The position numbers were made by a program, and so were the translations under genes. Below are positions 1 through 6,837 of a stretch of 9,825 nt of DNA, in pieces; positions within the stretch are counted from its first letter, which is position 1, and each line of letters begins with the position of its first letter. The stretch comes from Methylococcaceae bacterium UBA659 (GTDB lineage Bacteria > Pseudomonadota > Gammaproteobacteria > Methylococcales > Methylomonadaceae): NCBI GenBank assembly GCA_002299495.1, contig DBNZ01000222.1, forward strand, positions 1-9,825, in the 5' to 3' direction. The notes under the pieces were generated by a model that worked only from the letters and a program-made list of their open reading frames with translations, was not told where the DNA came from and ran no database searches.

Positions 1-216
1 TGCGCGGGGACACGCATCTGCCGTTAACCGCGAATCAGATGCTGATATTCGTCACATAAACAGATCGGTTTTAACCCTTCGATTTTCATGTCTCACAGAG
101 ACAGCCGTGCCCTAAATTTTGTAAAAACGACGACATTCGGCTGAAAAAAACAGACTCAGAGAGCGTCAAAAATAATTTTGTTCGCTTGTTGCACGATGGT
201 TTTGCAAGTTCCTCCA

Positions 217-246
217 TTGTTAATAGGCCGTTATTTATTTTATACT
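217..246 (+). promoter_or_regulatory. Putative sigma70-like promoter of the mtdB pair
   Basis: A TTGTTA hexamer at 217-222 (4 of 6 matches to TTGACA) is followed after an 18-nt spacer by TATACT at 241-246 (5 of 6 matches to TATAAT). The surrounding DNA is AT-rich. Transcription would start near 252-254, leaving a leader of only about 22-24 nt before the ATG at 276, with the GAGGA ribosome binding site inside it. The next gene follows at 19 nt, so this promoter probably drives both mtdB copies. No operator is obvious. The call rests on motif matching only. Confidence 0.5.
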
Positions 247-275
247 TACCGGATAACAAAAATCGAGGATCGACC

Positions 276-1187
276 ATGGAAAAACAATTTATTTTACACA
301 TGCTGACCACCGCCAAAAACCTCAGCCCATTCGACGTGAATATGGCCTTGGATGCCGGTTGGGTGTCCGCTTTGTCGTATACGAATGTTGAGCCTAGCGA
401 AGTTCAGAGCTTGGTGCAGGATGCCATTTTTTCGCGCAGCAAAAAAAACTTGAGGCGCACCGGTATTTTTATCGGTGGCCGTGACACCAAACAAGCGATG
501 GATATGTTGAAAATAGCCAAGCATTCTATGGTGCCGCCATTTGAGGTGTCGGTTTTCGCCGACCCTAGCGGCGCTTTCACTACCGCTGCGGGTATGGTCG
601 CCGCCGTTGAGCGGGAATTGGCAACAAAATTCAACACGGGTTTGGCGGGTAAAACTATTCTGGCCCTAGGCGGGACCGGCCCGGTCGGCCAAGCCGCCGC
701 GGTCATCGCCGCCCAAGCCGGCGCAAGCGTGAGGATTATCGGTCGGCAATTGGAAAAGGCCCAAACCATCGCCGACTTGTGCAGCAATGAATTTGGCGAC
801 GGCAAAATCACCGTCACCGCCGGTGCCGATGCCGATAAAGCTGACTATATCAAAACCGCCGATGCGGTGTTTGCCACCGGCGCCGCCGGCATAGAATTAC
901 TGAGCGCCGAATTGATCGCATCCGCCCCGCAATTGAAAGTGGCCGCCGATGTCAACGCGGTGCCCCCCGCCGGTATCGCCGGTGTGGACGCCTTCCAAAA
1001 CGGCGATCCGATTGCAGGCTCCAACAGCGGTGCCGTAGGCATAGGCGCTTTGGCTATCGGCAACATCAAATACCATGCCCAAAACAGTTTGCTGAAAAAG
1101 ATGCTCGACAGTGAAATCCCGGTTTACCTGCATTTTGAACACGCTTTTGCAGTCGCTAGGGAATACATTAAAGCTAACGCATCCTAA
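276..1187 (+). CDS. mtdB: NAD(P)-dependent methylenetetrahydromethanopterin dehydrogenase, MtdB type (copy 1)
   Basis: This 303-residue cytoplasmic enzyme is predicted to oxidise methylene-H4MPT to methenyl-H4MPT with NAD(P)+. That is a central step of formaldehyde oxidation in methylotrophs. The N-terminal pterin-binding half contains SPFDVNMALDAG (17-28), RTGIFIGGRD (61-70) and DPSGAFTTAA (96-105). The Rossmann half has the dinucleotide loop GGTGPVG (132-138), a second-strand end reading I-G156-R157-Q158, DVNAVPP (225-231) and VGIGALAIGN (254-263). Length fits MtdB (about 300 residues). The start at 276 is chosen because GAGGA at 265-269 lies 6 nt upstream and the protein then aligns with copy 2 from its first residue. 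An in-frame ATG at 186 would add 30 unrelated residues and would precede the likely transcription start. Gly-Arg after the second strand resembles the NADP-specific MtdA, so NADP use is plausible but inferred. Confidence 0.93.
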   Translation: MEKQFILHMLTTAKNLSPFDVNMALDAGWVSALSYTNVEPSEVQSLVQDAIFSRSKKNLRRTGIFIGGRDTKQAMDMLKIAKHSMVPPFEVSVFADPSGAFTTAAGMVAAVERELATKFNTGLAGKTILALGGTGPVGQAAAVIAAQAGASVRIIGRQLEKAQTIADLCSNEFGDGKITVTAGADADKADYIKTADAVFATGAAGIELLSAELIASAPQLKVAADVNAVPPAGIAGVDAFQNGDPIAGSNSGAVGIGALAIGNIKYHAQNSLLKKMLDSEIPVYLHFEHAFAVAREYIKANAS

Positions 1188-1206
1188 CTCAACCCGAGGA
1201 TAGCCA

Positions 1207-2112
1207 ATGGAAAAGCGCAGTATTCTGCATATGCTGGATCCCATGCCGCATAACAGCCCTTTTGACATCAACATGGCAATGGATGCCGGTTTTGATGTGC
1301 TGATGCCGTATAGCAATGTCAAATTGGACAGCGTATACGGGTTGACCCAAGACACCATTTTTTCCCGCAGCCCCGCAGGTGTAAAGCGGACGGGGATTTT
1401 TATCGGCGGCCGCGATTTGGCGTTGGCGATGGACATGCTGGATACCTGTAAACGGGCCATGACGCCGCCGTTTGAGGTGTCGGTATTCACCGACCCTAGC
1501 GGTGCGTTTACCACGGCGGCCGCCTTAGTGGCCTGCGTCGAACAAGAACTGCAAAAACAACATGGTAAGGAACTGAAAGACTGCACCGGATTGGTGTTTG
1601 GCGGTACCGGCCCGGTAGGCATTGCCACCGGCGTGATCGCTGCCTTGGCCGGGGCGGCTATCCGTTTGGTCGACCACTTGTCGCAAGATACCGCCGATGA
1701 GGTCGCTAAAGTCTATAACCGGCGTTTTCATTGCCATTTGGCGGGTGCCGTAGCGCGGAACGATGCGGAAAAAATAGCCTTGTTGGCCGATGTAGACCTG
1801 GTTTTTTGTACCGCTAAGGCGGGGATTCAAGTGTTGGGTGCGGCCGTTCTTAAAGCTGCCCTGCAATTGAAAGTGGCGGGTGATGTCAATGCCGTACCGC
1901 CGTTGGGCATAGAGGGCATCAAACGGAACCACCGTGGCGCACCATTAAGCCATGCCGTCCATGCCCCAGGCGCGGTGGGCATTGGCGCGTTGGCGATTGG
2001 CAATGTCAAGTATCGGCTGCAAAACGAAATGTTGGCGTTGATGTTGTCCGCCGACCGGCCGGTGTATTTGGATTTTAGGCAGGCTTTTGAAAAAGCAAGG
2101 GAAATCGTATAA
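1207..2112 (+). CDS. mtdB: NAD(P)-dependent methylenetetrahydromethanopterin dehydrogenase, MtdB type (copy 2)
   Basis: This is a 301-residue paralogue of the preceding gene. A hand count over the first 160 residues, aligned without gaps, gives about 55% identity. It keeps SPFDINMAMDAG (17-28), RTGIFIGGRD (61-70), DPSGAFTTAA (96-105), the GGTGPVG loop (132-138), DVNAVPP (226-232) and VGIGALAIGN (257-266). It is therefore expected to be a full-length, active methylene-H4MPT dehydrogenase. The end of the second Rossmann strand reads L-V-D156-H157 where copy 1 has I-I-G-R. An acidic residue here usually favours NAD+ over NADP+. The gene starts 19 nt after copy 1 behind GAGGA (1196-1200), again 6 nt from the ATG, so the two are probably co-transcribed. 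It ends with a TAA embedded in a short palindrome. The family is clear; the cofactor preference is inference. Confidence 0.92.
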   Translation: MEKRSILHMLDPMPHNSPFDINMAMDAGFDVLMPYSNVKLDSVYGLTQDTIFSRSPAGVKRTGIFIGGRDLALAMDMLDTCKRAMTPPFEVSVFTDPSGAFTTAAALVACVEQELQKQHGKELKDCTGLVFGGTGPVGIATGVIAALAGAAIRLVDHLSQDTADEVAKVYNRRFHCHLAGAVARNDAEKIALLADVDLVFCTAKAGIQVLGAAVLKAALQLKVAGDVNAVPPLGIEGIKRNHRGAPLSHAVHAPGAVGIGALAIGNVKYRLQNEMLALMLSADRPVYLDFRQAFEKAREIV

Positions 2113-2244
2113 ATACGACGCTGTTATGGATGCCATGTGTAGCCTTTAGACGTAGTTGACAGAGCTTAAGATAGCGATTCGCATCTCCCTAACCAACTTA
2201 TCGTTTTCAGTCAGGAGGCCACTGCCGCGTTAGGACACAACAAA

Positions 2245-2919
2245 ATGAGCCGACCTGACAGAATCTTATTTGCGGGTGACCCGCATGGTAATTTCCTACC
2301 ATTAATCGCCGCTGTTCACAGGCACAGGCCCGAAGCGGTCGTGTTGTTGGGCGATTATGATTTGGACCGACCGCTGGAAGACTACCTAGCGGATATTATC
2401 GGTATCACGGACATTTGGTGGATTGCAGGTAACCATGATTACGAAACACCCGGCAAGCATAAAAACCTGTTTTCATCGACATTAGCGGAAAACGGCCTGC
2501 ACCTGAAAGTGACCCAGATTGCGGGGCTGAGGATAGCCGGGCTGAGCGGAATTTTTTTGGGCAGGGTTTGGTATCCCCCACAGCCGCCGAAATGGCTCAG
2601 CAAAAGCCATTACTTAAGCCAACAAACCAAGCAAAACCCCCACTTCGGCATGTCATTAAAATACCGCTCCGCCATATGGCATGAAGAGTTTCAAAGCCTT
2701 AAGTCGTTGCAAGCCGATATTTTAGTCTCGCATGAGGCGCCTAATTCGCACCGCCATGGCTTTTCAGCGATTGCGGAGCTGGCCTTAGCAATGGGCGTGA
2801 AACAAATATTTCATGGCCATTTGCACGAAAATTATTGCCGCCGCTTACGCAATCATATCCAGGTTTGCGGAGTCGCAGACAGCGCCGTAGCCGATTTGTC
2901 GGGTAAGGTGATAGGCTAA
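2245..2919 (+). CDS. Calcineurin-like metallophosphoesterase
   Basis: This 224-residue soluble protein carries the metal-binding motifs of the calcineurin-like phosphoesterase superfamily in the right order: D-x-H in GDPHGN (11-16), GDYD (36-39), GNHDY (62-66), the histidine of SHEAP (162-166) and GHLH (191-194). These normally hold two metal ions that hydrolyse phosphomonoesters or phosphodiesters. The substrate cannot be read from the sequence. No signal peptide or membrane segment is seen. The ATG at 2245 has AGGA at 2232-2235, 9 nt upstream. A stronger AGGAGG at 2213-2218 is too far away and has no suitable start behind it. The gene is separated from mtdB by 132 nt and from the P450 by 52 nt, so it may begin its own transcript. 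A functional link to either neighbour is unproven. Confidence 0.85.
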   Translation: MSRPDRILFAGDPHGNFLPLIAAVHRHRPEAVVLLGDYDLDRPLEDYLADIIGITDIWWIAGNHDYETPGKHKNLFSSTLAENGLHLKVTQIAGLRIAGLSGIFLGRVWYPPQPPKWLSKSHYLSQQTKQNPHFGMSLKYRSAIWHEEFQSLKSLQADILVSHEAPNSHRHGFSAIAELALAMGVKQIFHGHLHENYCRRLRNHIQVCGVADSAVADLSGKVIG

Positions 2920-2971
2920 AATAACCGCTTCATCTCTACCAGTTCCCGTGACAGCCCTTTAAAACGCCAAC

Positions 2972-4339
2972 ATGTCCGAGTTTATCCCGCCTTATCCCAA
3001 ACGACTTAAGAAACTGCCCGGCCCGCTTGAATTATTGAAACTGGCCCGCCATGACTTGCTGTCAATCTGGCCAGAGTCTGCCTATGATCGGCAATTTATT
3101 CAATTCAAGCTGGCCAACCGGAGTTTGATCATTGCCAACCATCCAGAAATCGTCCGTTACACGCTAGTGGAAAACCATGCCAATTATCAGAGAAAAAGTG
3201 GCCTGGTGAAAAAAATCTTGGCGCCCTTGTTAGGCGACAGCTTGTTCATCAGTGACGGGGAACAGTGGGCTAGGCGGCGGGCGATTGACGACCTCATGCT
3301 GACTTCCCAAACGCAGGCCAACGCCAATGCCGCGATGGTTAAAACGGTCGGGGAATGGGGGCAAAAATGGATGGGGCTGAATGGTTCCCGTCTGGAGGTG
3401 TTGCCGGAAATGAAGCAATTAGCGGCCACTGTGGTTTGTCGAATCCTTTTCGATGAGTCCATTACGGCGGATAGGGTAAATGACCTTCGCGAGATGTTTG
3501 CCGATTATTTTGAAAGCATCGAGCAACTCGACCTTAACACCTTGTTTGGGCTACCGAATTGGCTGCCCCGCAAGAAATCTGGCAAAGCCGACGGACACAT
3601 CAAACGCATCCATGATTGGGTGGATAAAATCATCGCCGGACAAACCTCAAACAACAAACAAACAAGCCTGTTGTCCGCTTACCTAGGCGCGCCGTCTGAC
3701 AACCCGTCAAATCCAGGTTTAAGCCCTGAACAAATACGCAATGGCTTGATTGGGTTTTATCTGGCGGGGCATGAAACCACAGCTAACACGTTAGCATGGG
3801 CGTGGTACTTGATTTCGCAATGTCCAGAGGTCGAACGAAAACTTCACGAGGAATTGGATGGGCTGGGCGAACGTCCCGCCACCGTTGCTGATTTGGACCA
3901 TTTGGTTTACACCGTTGCCATCATCAAAGAGACTTTGCGCCTTTATCCGCCGCTGCCCCTGTTAATCCGCGAAGCGGTCGCCGCCGACACCATCCGAAAC
4001 CGCCCGATTCCGGCGGGCTCATTTTTATTTGTGGTGCCTTGGTTATTGCACCGGCATAAGCAGTATTGGGACAAGCCCGACCATTTCATGCCCGAGCGGT
4101 TTTTGCCTACCGCCCCTTCACCCCAGCCTTTTAGCTATGTTCCTTTTAGCGTCGGCCCTAGGGCTTGTCCGGGGGAAAACTTGGGATTGCAACTCACCAC
4201 GCTCTGTTTTGCCAATTTAGCGAAAAATTTTCGCCTAGAAGCCGCTCAAGGCTACGCAATACTGCCCCTATCACGGTTGCTGCTGCGGCCAAACCATGCC
4301 ATGCCCATGCGCTTGGTCTGGCGTCCTCATCCGGCATAG
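2972..4339 (+). CDS. Cytochrome P450 (stand-alone haem domain)
   Basis: This 455-residue haem monooxygenase should use O2 and two electrons to oxidise an organic substrate. Visible hallmarks are the C-helix W99-x-x-x-R103, the I-helix oxygen-activation motif AGHETT (265-270, with the E268/T269 acid-alcohol pair), the K-helix E320-x-x-R323, the PERF meander (374-377) and the haem loop FSVGPRACPG (392-401) with C399 as thiolate ligand. There is no N-terminal membrane anchor and no fused ferredoxin or reductase, so redox partners must be encoded elsewhere. The overall style (AGHETT, KETLRLYPP, PERF) recalls CYP4/BM3-like fatty-acid hydroxylases, but this is not enough to assign a family or substrate. 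The ATG at 2972 lacks a clear Shine-Dalgarno sequence. An upstream in-frame GTG at 2948 is cut off by a stop at 2960. The S1-domain gene starts 19 nt downstream. Confidence 0.92.
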   Translation: MSEFIPPYPKRLKKLPGPLELLKLARHDLLSIWPESAYDRQFIQFKLANRSLIIANHPEIVRYTLVENHANYQRKSGLVKKILAPLLGDSLFISDGEQWARRRAIDDLMLTSQTQANANAAMVKTVGEWGQKWMGLNGSRLEVLPEMKQLAATVVCRILFDESITADRVNDLREMFADYFESIEQLDLNTLFGLPNWLPRKKSGKADGHIKRIHDWVDKIIAGQTSNNKQTSLLSAYLGAPSDNPSNPGLSPEQIRNGLIGFYLAGHETTANTLAWAWYLISQCPEVERKLHEELDGLGERPATVADLDHLVYTVAIIKETLRLYPPLPLLIREAVAADTIRNRPIPAGSFLFVVPWLLHRHKQYWDKPDHFMPERFLPTAPSPQPFSYVPFSVGPRACPGENLGLQLTTLCFANLAKNFRLEAAQGYAILPLSRLLLRPNHAMPMRLVWRPHPA

Positions 4340-4358
4340 CCCTACGGACGCGGAAACC

Positions 4359-5192
4359 ATGATTACTATCGGAAAAGTCAACAAACTTAAATTCACCCGA
4401 CCACAAGGCCGTGACCATTACCTTAAAGCCGACGGAAAAAAAGTGTTGCTGGTTGACGGCAGCCTCCCCGAAAACATACGACCAGGCGACGCTCTGGAGG
4501 TTTTCGTCTATACCGATAGTGACGGGCATTTAGCGGCCACCACCCGGTTGCCTAAGGCGCAAGTGGACGAAGTGGCTTGGCTTAGGGTGTCCGCCGTCAA
4601 TTACTACGGCGCATTTTTGGATTGGGGTTTACCTAAGGAGCTGTTGGTGCCTTTTTCTGAACAATTGGGCGAAATGCAGGCCGGCAAATTCTATCTGGTA
4701 CGCCTTTTTCTCGATGACCTAGGACGTATTGCCGCCACCGCAAAAATAGCCCCGTTTATTGCCGATGAGCTGGAAAGCCCCGATGAACTGGCGGCGGGGC
4801 AAAAAGTATCGCTACTGCTTGCCGACGCCACCGACTTGGGTGTCAAAGCCATTATCAACCACCGCTATTGGGGCTTGCTGTATAACAGCGAGCTTTACCA
4901 GCCGGTCAAAAAAGGCCAAAAAATAGCCGGCTATATCAAGCAAATCAGGGCAGACCGTCGCATTGACCTGACCCTAAACCAACCGGGCTACGCCAAAGTG
5001 GACCCTTTGGCCGAAGCCATTATGGCGCGCTTGAATGCCGTTGGCGGGACGCTACAGCTCGGCGACAAAAGCCCGCCTGACGCCATACACAAGGAATTTG
5101 GCGCCAGCAAAAAAGCCTTCAAACAGGCTATTGGCGCCTTGTACAAACAACATCTGATCGTCATCGCAGAACACCATATCCGTCTGGCCTGA
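4359..5192 (+). CDS. cvfB: S1 RNA-binding protein, CvfB/YitL family
   Basis: This 277-residue protein matches the build of CvfB (YitL): an N-terminal OB fold (about 1-62), a central S1-like domain (about 70-130, with W-L-R-V-S-A-V-N-Y-Y-G-A-F-L-D-W-G at 74-90 and VPFSEQ at 97-102), a third OB/S1 domain (about 145-208) and a C-terminal winged helix (about 214-277, with FGASKKAFKQAIGALYK at 247-263). Family members bind RNA and affect gene expression; CvfB was first studied in Staphylococcus as a regulator of virulence factors. The role here is unknown. The start at 4359 is chosen because the protein then begins with the usual family N-terminus, M-I-T-I-G-K. An upstream in-frame ATG at 4296 would overlap the P450 gene and add 21 residues unlike the family. 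The ribosome binding site is weak (GGAAA). The gene probably shares a transcript with the P450. Confidence 0.82.
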   Translation: MITIGKVNKLKFTRPQGRDHYLKADGKKVLLVDGSLPENIRPGDALEVFVYTDSDGHLAATTRLPKAQVDEVAWLRVSAVNYYGAFLDWGLPKELLVPFSEQLGEMQAGKFYLVRLFLDDLGRIAATAKIAPFIADELESPDELAAGQKVSLLLADATDLGVKAIINHRYWGLLYNSELYQPVKKGQKIAGYIKQIRADRRIDLTLNQPGYAKVDPLAEAIMARLNAVGGTLQLGDKSPPDAIHKEFGASKKAFKQAIGALYKQHLIVIAEHHIRLA

Positions 5193-5366
5193 TAGCCAAC
5201 CCTTGCAAGTTTATAGAAATTGCAATAAATACAAGCTCTTGCCGGGTATTAAAGGCTTATCCTCAGGCGCTCTTTCCAAAGGGTGGCGGCCATGAACGGG
5301 GTCCATTGCAGTTCCCCGGTTGCGCCATGGTCAGTAAGATGACGCCAGCGCCGCTCAACGATAAAG

Positions 5367-5388
5367 CGATGAGTCGATGAGTCGATGA
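5367..5388. repeat. Short tandem repeat, CGATGAGT x 2.75
   Basis: Two perfect copies of the octamer CGATGAGT (5367-5374 and 5375-5382) are followed by a partial third copy, CGATGA (5383-5388). It lies in the non-coding stretch before yciO. It could be a simple slipped-strand repeat or part of a larger degenerate element. No function can be assigned. Confidence 0.8.
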
Positions 5389-5496
5389 TGGCAGGAGCCG
5401 ACCGGGTCTTATCCGTGTCCGAGATAACAAACAACGCAACACCTTATCAAGCACCTTGCGGTTTGATCGCCGATGCCGGTAACCGCCGATCTGGGC

Positions 5497-5502
5497 TATA
5501 AT
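5497..5502 (+). promoter_or_regulatory. Perfect -10 box upstream of yciO
   Basis: TATAAT at 5497-5502 matches the sigma70 -10 consensus exactly and lies 36 nt before the yciO ATG. At the expected 17-nt distance the -35 position reads TGCCGG (5474-5479), which is a poor match. The promoter may therefore need an activator. A 6-bp inverted repeat (5458-5463 with 5481-5486) and two CGCCGAT copies overlap the -35 zone and are candidate regulator sites. This is probably the main promoter of the yciO-to-dtd gene run. Confidence 0.5.
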
Positions 5503-5538
5503 GGGGCAATTTTTTTTGCCGGAATACCCGTATCTCCC

Positions 5539-6159
5539 ATGGCACAATTTTTTGCGATCCATCCTGAAAATCCGCAATTACGCTTGATCCGCCGCGCGGT
5601 GGAAATATTACGAAATGGCGGGGTGATTGCCTACCCCACGGATTCTGCTTATGCCATGGCCTGCCAGATTGACGATAAACCGGCCCTAGATAAAATCCGC
5701 CGTCTCCGTCGGCTCGCCGATAAACATGATTTCACTTTGATTTGCAAGGACTTGGCGCAAGTGTCAAACTTCGCCAAAATAAACAACGATGCCTTCCGTT
5801 TGATTAAATCATTAACGCCCGGGCCGTTCACGTTTATTTTGGATGCCACCCGGGAAGTGCCGCGACGCTTGCAAGACCCCAAGAAAAAAACCATTGGCAT
5901 CCGTATACCTGACCATCCCATTGCTTTGTTGCTGGTTGAGCAAATGGACCAGCCGTTGTTTAGCACCACGTTACAATTACCAGACGATGACCATGTGCTG
6001 TCTGACCCTTATGAAATCCGCGAACGATTGGAACATGAATTGGACTTAGTGATAGATGCCGGCGTGATTGCCCCAGAATCTACCACCATAATCGGTTTTG
6101 CTGCCAATGGCCCTGAAATCTTAAGGCAAGGCAAAGGCATCGCCGAAATGCTCAACTAA
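5539..6159 (+). CDS. yciO: YciO-type YrdC/Sua5-domain protein (threonylcarbamoyl-AMP synthase-like)
   Basis: This 206-residue single-domain protein of the YrdC/Sua5/YciO superfamily begins M-A-Q-F-F-A-I-H-P-E-N-P-Q and matches E. coli YciO as I remember it across its length. Features shared with that family include GGVIAYPTDSAYA (29-41), a basic helix IRRLRRLADKHDFTL (52-66), TPGPFTFIL (93-101), and the strand K-K-T-I-G-I-R-I-P-D (117-126). YrdC/TsaC relatives make threonylcarbamoyl-AMP for the t6A37 tRNA modification. YciO proteins bind similar ligands, but their exact role is less settled. The start at 5539 fits the YciO N-terminus; an upstream in-frame ATG at 5473 would precede the -10 box. 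No good Shine-Dalgarno sequence is seen. It heads the six-gene run, with 16 nt to the protease gene. Confidence 0.9.
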   Translation: MAQFFAIHPENPQLRLIRRAVEILRNGGVIAYPTDSAYAMACQIDDKPALDKIRRLRRLADKHDFTLICKDLAQVSNFAKINNDAFRLIKSLTPGPFTFILDATREVPRRLQDPKKKTIGIRIPDHPIALLLVEQMDQPLFSTTLQLPDDDHVLSDPYEIRERLEHELDLVIDAGVIAPESTTIIGFAANGPEILRQGKGIAEMLN

Positions 6160-6175
6160 TCTAAGGACCAGAACC

Positions 6176-6829
6176 ATGATGAACGAACTCAGCTTAATCC
6201 AACGCATTGTAATTTGGGCATTGCCCGTCATTTTCGCCATTACCGTCCATGAAGTAGCGCACGGTTGGGTGGCAAAAATGAAGGGCGACCTGACCGCTTT
6301 CAGGGCGGGCCGCATCACCCTGAACCCGATCAAGCATGTGGATATCTTAGGCACCATCATCCTGCCCGGCATATTGCTGCTGACCGGAACCGGCATCATT
6401 TTTGGCTGGGCGAAGCCGGTGCCCGTTGACGGTAGCAACTTTAAAAAACCGTTGCAGGACATGGCCTGGGTAGCCGCCGCCGGCCCGTTGTCCAATTTGA
6501 TGATGGCGTTTATGTGGGCTTTTTTGGCCCGTGTCGGCGTGTTGGTGCCTGTTGAATTCGTCTCGTTGCCGTTGATTTACATGGGGATAGCGGGCATTTC
6601 CATCAATTTGGCGCTGTTTTTGATCAATTTGCTGCCCATCCCCCCGCTAGACGGCAGCCGCATCTTGACGGGTTTTTTACCCCCGCGCATGGCCTGGCAA
6701 TACAATCAAATGGAACGCTACGGATTTCTTATTTTGGTGGCGTTGCTTTACAGCGGGGTCTTGAATACGTTGCTGGCCTACCCGATGTATGTTTTCCAAC
6801 AAATATTTTTCTCAATCGCCGGGTTATAA
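6176..6829 (+). CDS. Site-2 protease family membrane metalloprotease (peptidase M50)
   Basis: This 217-residue integral inner-membrane protein is a zinc protease of the compact M50 type that lacks PDZ domains. The zinc-binding HEVAH (25-29; H25, E26, H29) lies in the first membrane helix. The third ligand is D159 in NLLPIPPLDG (151-160). GWAKPVPV (77-84) and AAGPLSN (101-107) are further conserved family segments. About five hydrophobic helices are visible (roughly 8-30, 57-79, 97-119, 130-152 and 182-207). Relatives cut membrane proteins within the bilayer, but the target here is unknown. The ATG at 6176 lies 8 nt behind AAGGA (6163-6167). A second ATG at 6179 is possible but less well spaced. 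In many gammaproteobacteria this type of gene sits near scpA, so the position looks conserved. Confidence 0.88.
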   Translation: MMNELSLIQRIVIWALPVIFAITVHEVAHGWVAKMKGDLTAFRAGRITLNPIKHVDILGTIILPGILLLTGTGIIFGWAKPVPVDGSNFKKPLQDMAWVAAAGPLSNLMMAFMWAFLARVGVLVPVEFVSLPLIYMGIAGISINLALFLINLLPIPPLDGSRILTGFLPPRMAWQYNQMERYGFLILVALLYSGVLNTLLAYPMYVFQQIFFSIAGL

Positions 6830-6837
6830 CCGATTCC

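Larger units (their letters stand above)
5193..5538. other. Intergenic region with short repeats and promoter elements
   Basis: No convincing gene lies in this stretch of about 346 nt. Reading frames of 61 and 104 codons exist on the minus strand (5249-5434 and 5263-5577), but neither shows a recognisable domain or a clear ribosome binding site, and the longer one runs into yciO. Structures seen are: TTGCAA twice (5203-5208 and 5220-5225); a tandem repeat of CGATGAGT (5367-5388); an inverted repeat GCGGTT/AACCGC (5458-5463 and 5481-5486); two direct copies of CGCCGAT (5468-5474 and 5484-5490); and a perfect TATAAT (5497-5502). No stem followed by a T-run was found, so the end of the upstream transcript is not located. 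Confidence 0.5.

Noticed and set aside
2..112. Open + strand frame entering from the window edge (37 codons, stop at 113-115), and a second one ending with a stop at 57-59
   Set aside because: Either could be the tail of an upstream gene, but both are too short to recognise and there is no supporting motif.
186..275. Upstream extension of mtdB copy 1 from the ATG at 186
   Set aside because: It would add 30 residues absent from copy 2, lies before the likely promoter, and lacks the GAGGA site that sits 6 nt before the ATG at 276.
897..1628. 243-codon open frame on the minus strand across both mtdB genes
   Set aside because: It lies fully opposite two well-supported genes, shows no recognisable domain, and is explained by their codon pattern. 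Similar antisense frames occur at 404-817 and 7525-8019.
2105..2118. Perfect palindrome TCGTAT-AA-ATACGA overlapping the mtdB copy 2 stop, considered as a terminator
   Set aside because: The 2-nt loop cannot form a normal RNA hairpin without losing pairs, the arms are AT-rich, and no T-run follows.
2156..2161. Consensus -35 hexamer TTGACA before the metallophosphoesterase
   Set aside because: No acceptable -10 box occurs at 16-18 nt spacing, so a promoter cannot be claimed from this hexamer alone.
3480..3686. 68-codon + strand frame inside the P450 gene (also 4029-4220 and 3187-3462 minus)
   Set aside because: These overlap a P450 whose motifs are intact from end to end; they are out-of-frame shadows.
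5203..5225. TTGCAA pair after cvfB as a terminator stem
   Set aside because: The stem is six AT-rich pairs with an 11-nt loop and no T-run; each arm is itself a palindrome, so pairing is weak and not specific.
5263..5577. 104-codon minus-strand frame as a real gene
   Set aside because: Its 5' end lies inside yciO, there is no clear ribosome binding site or domain, and the composition looks non-coding. It is kept only as part of the unexplained spacer.
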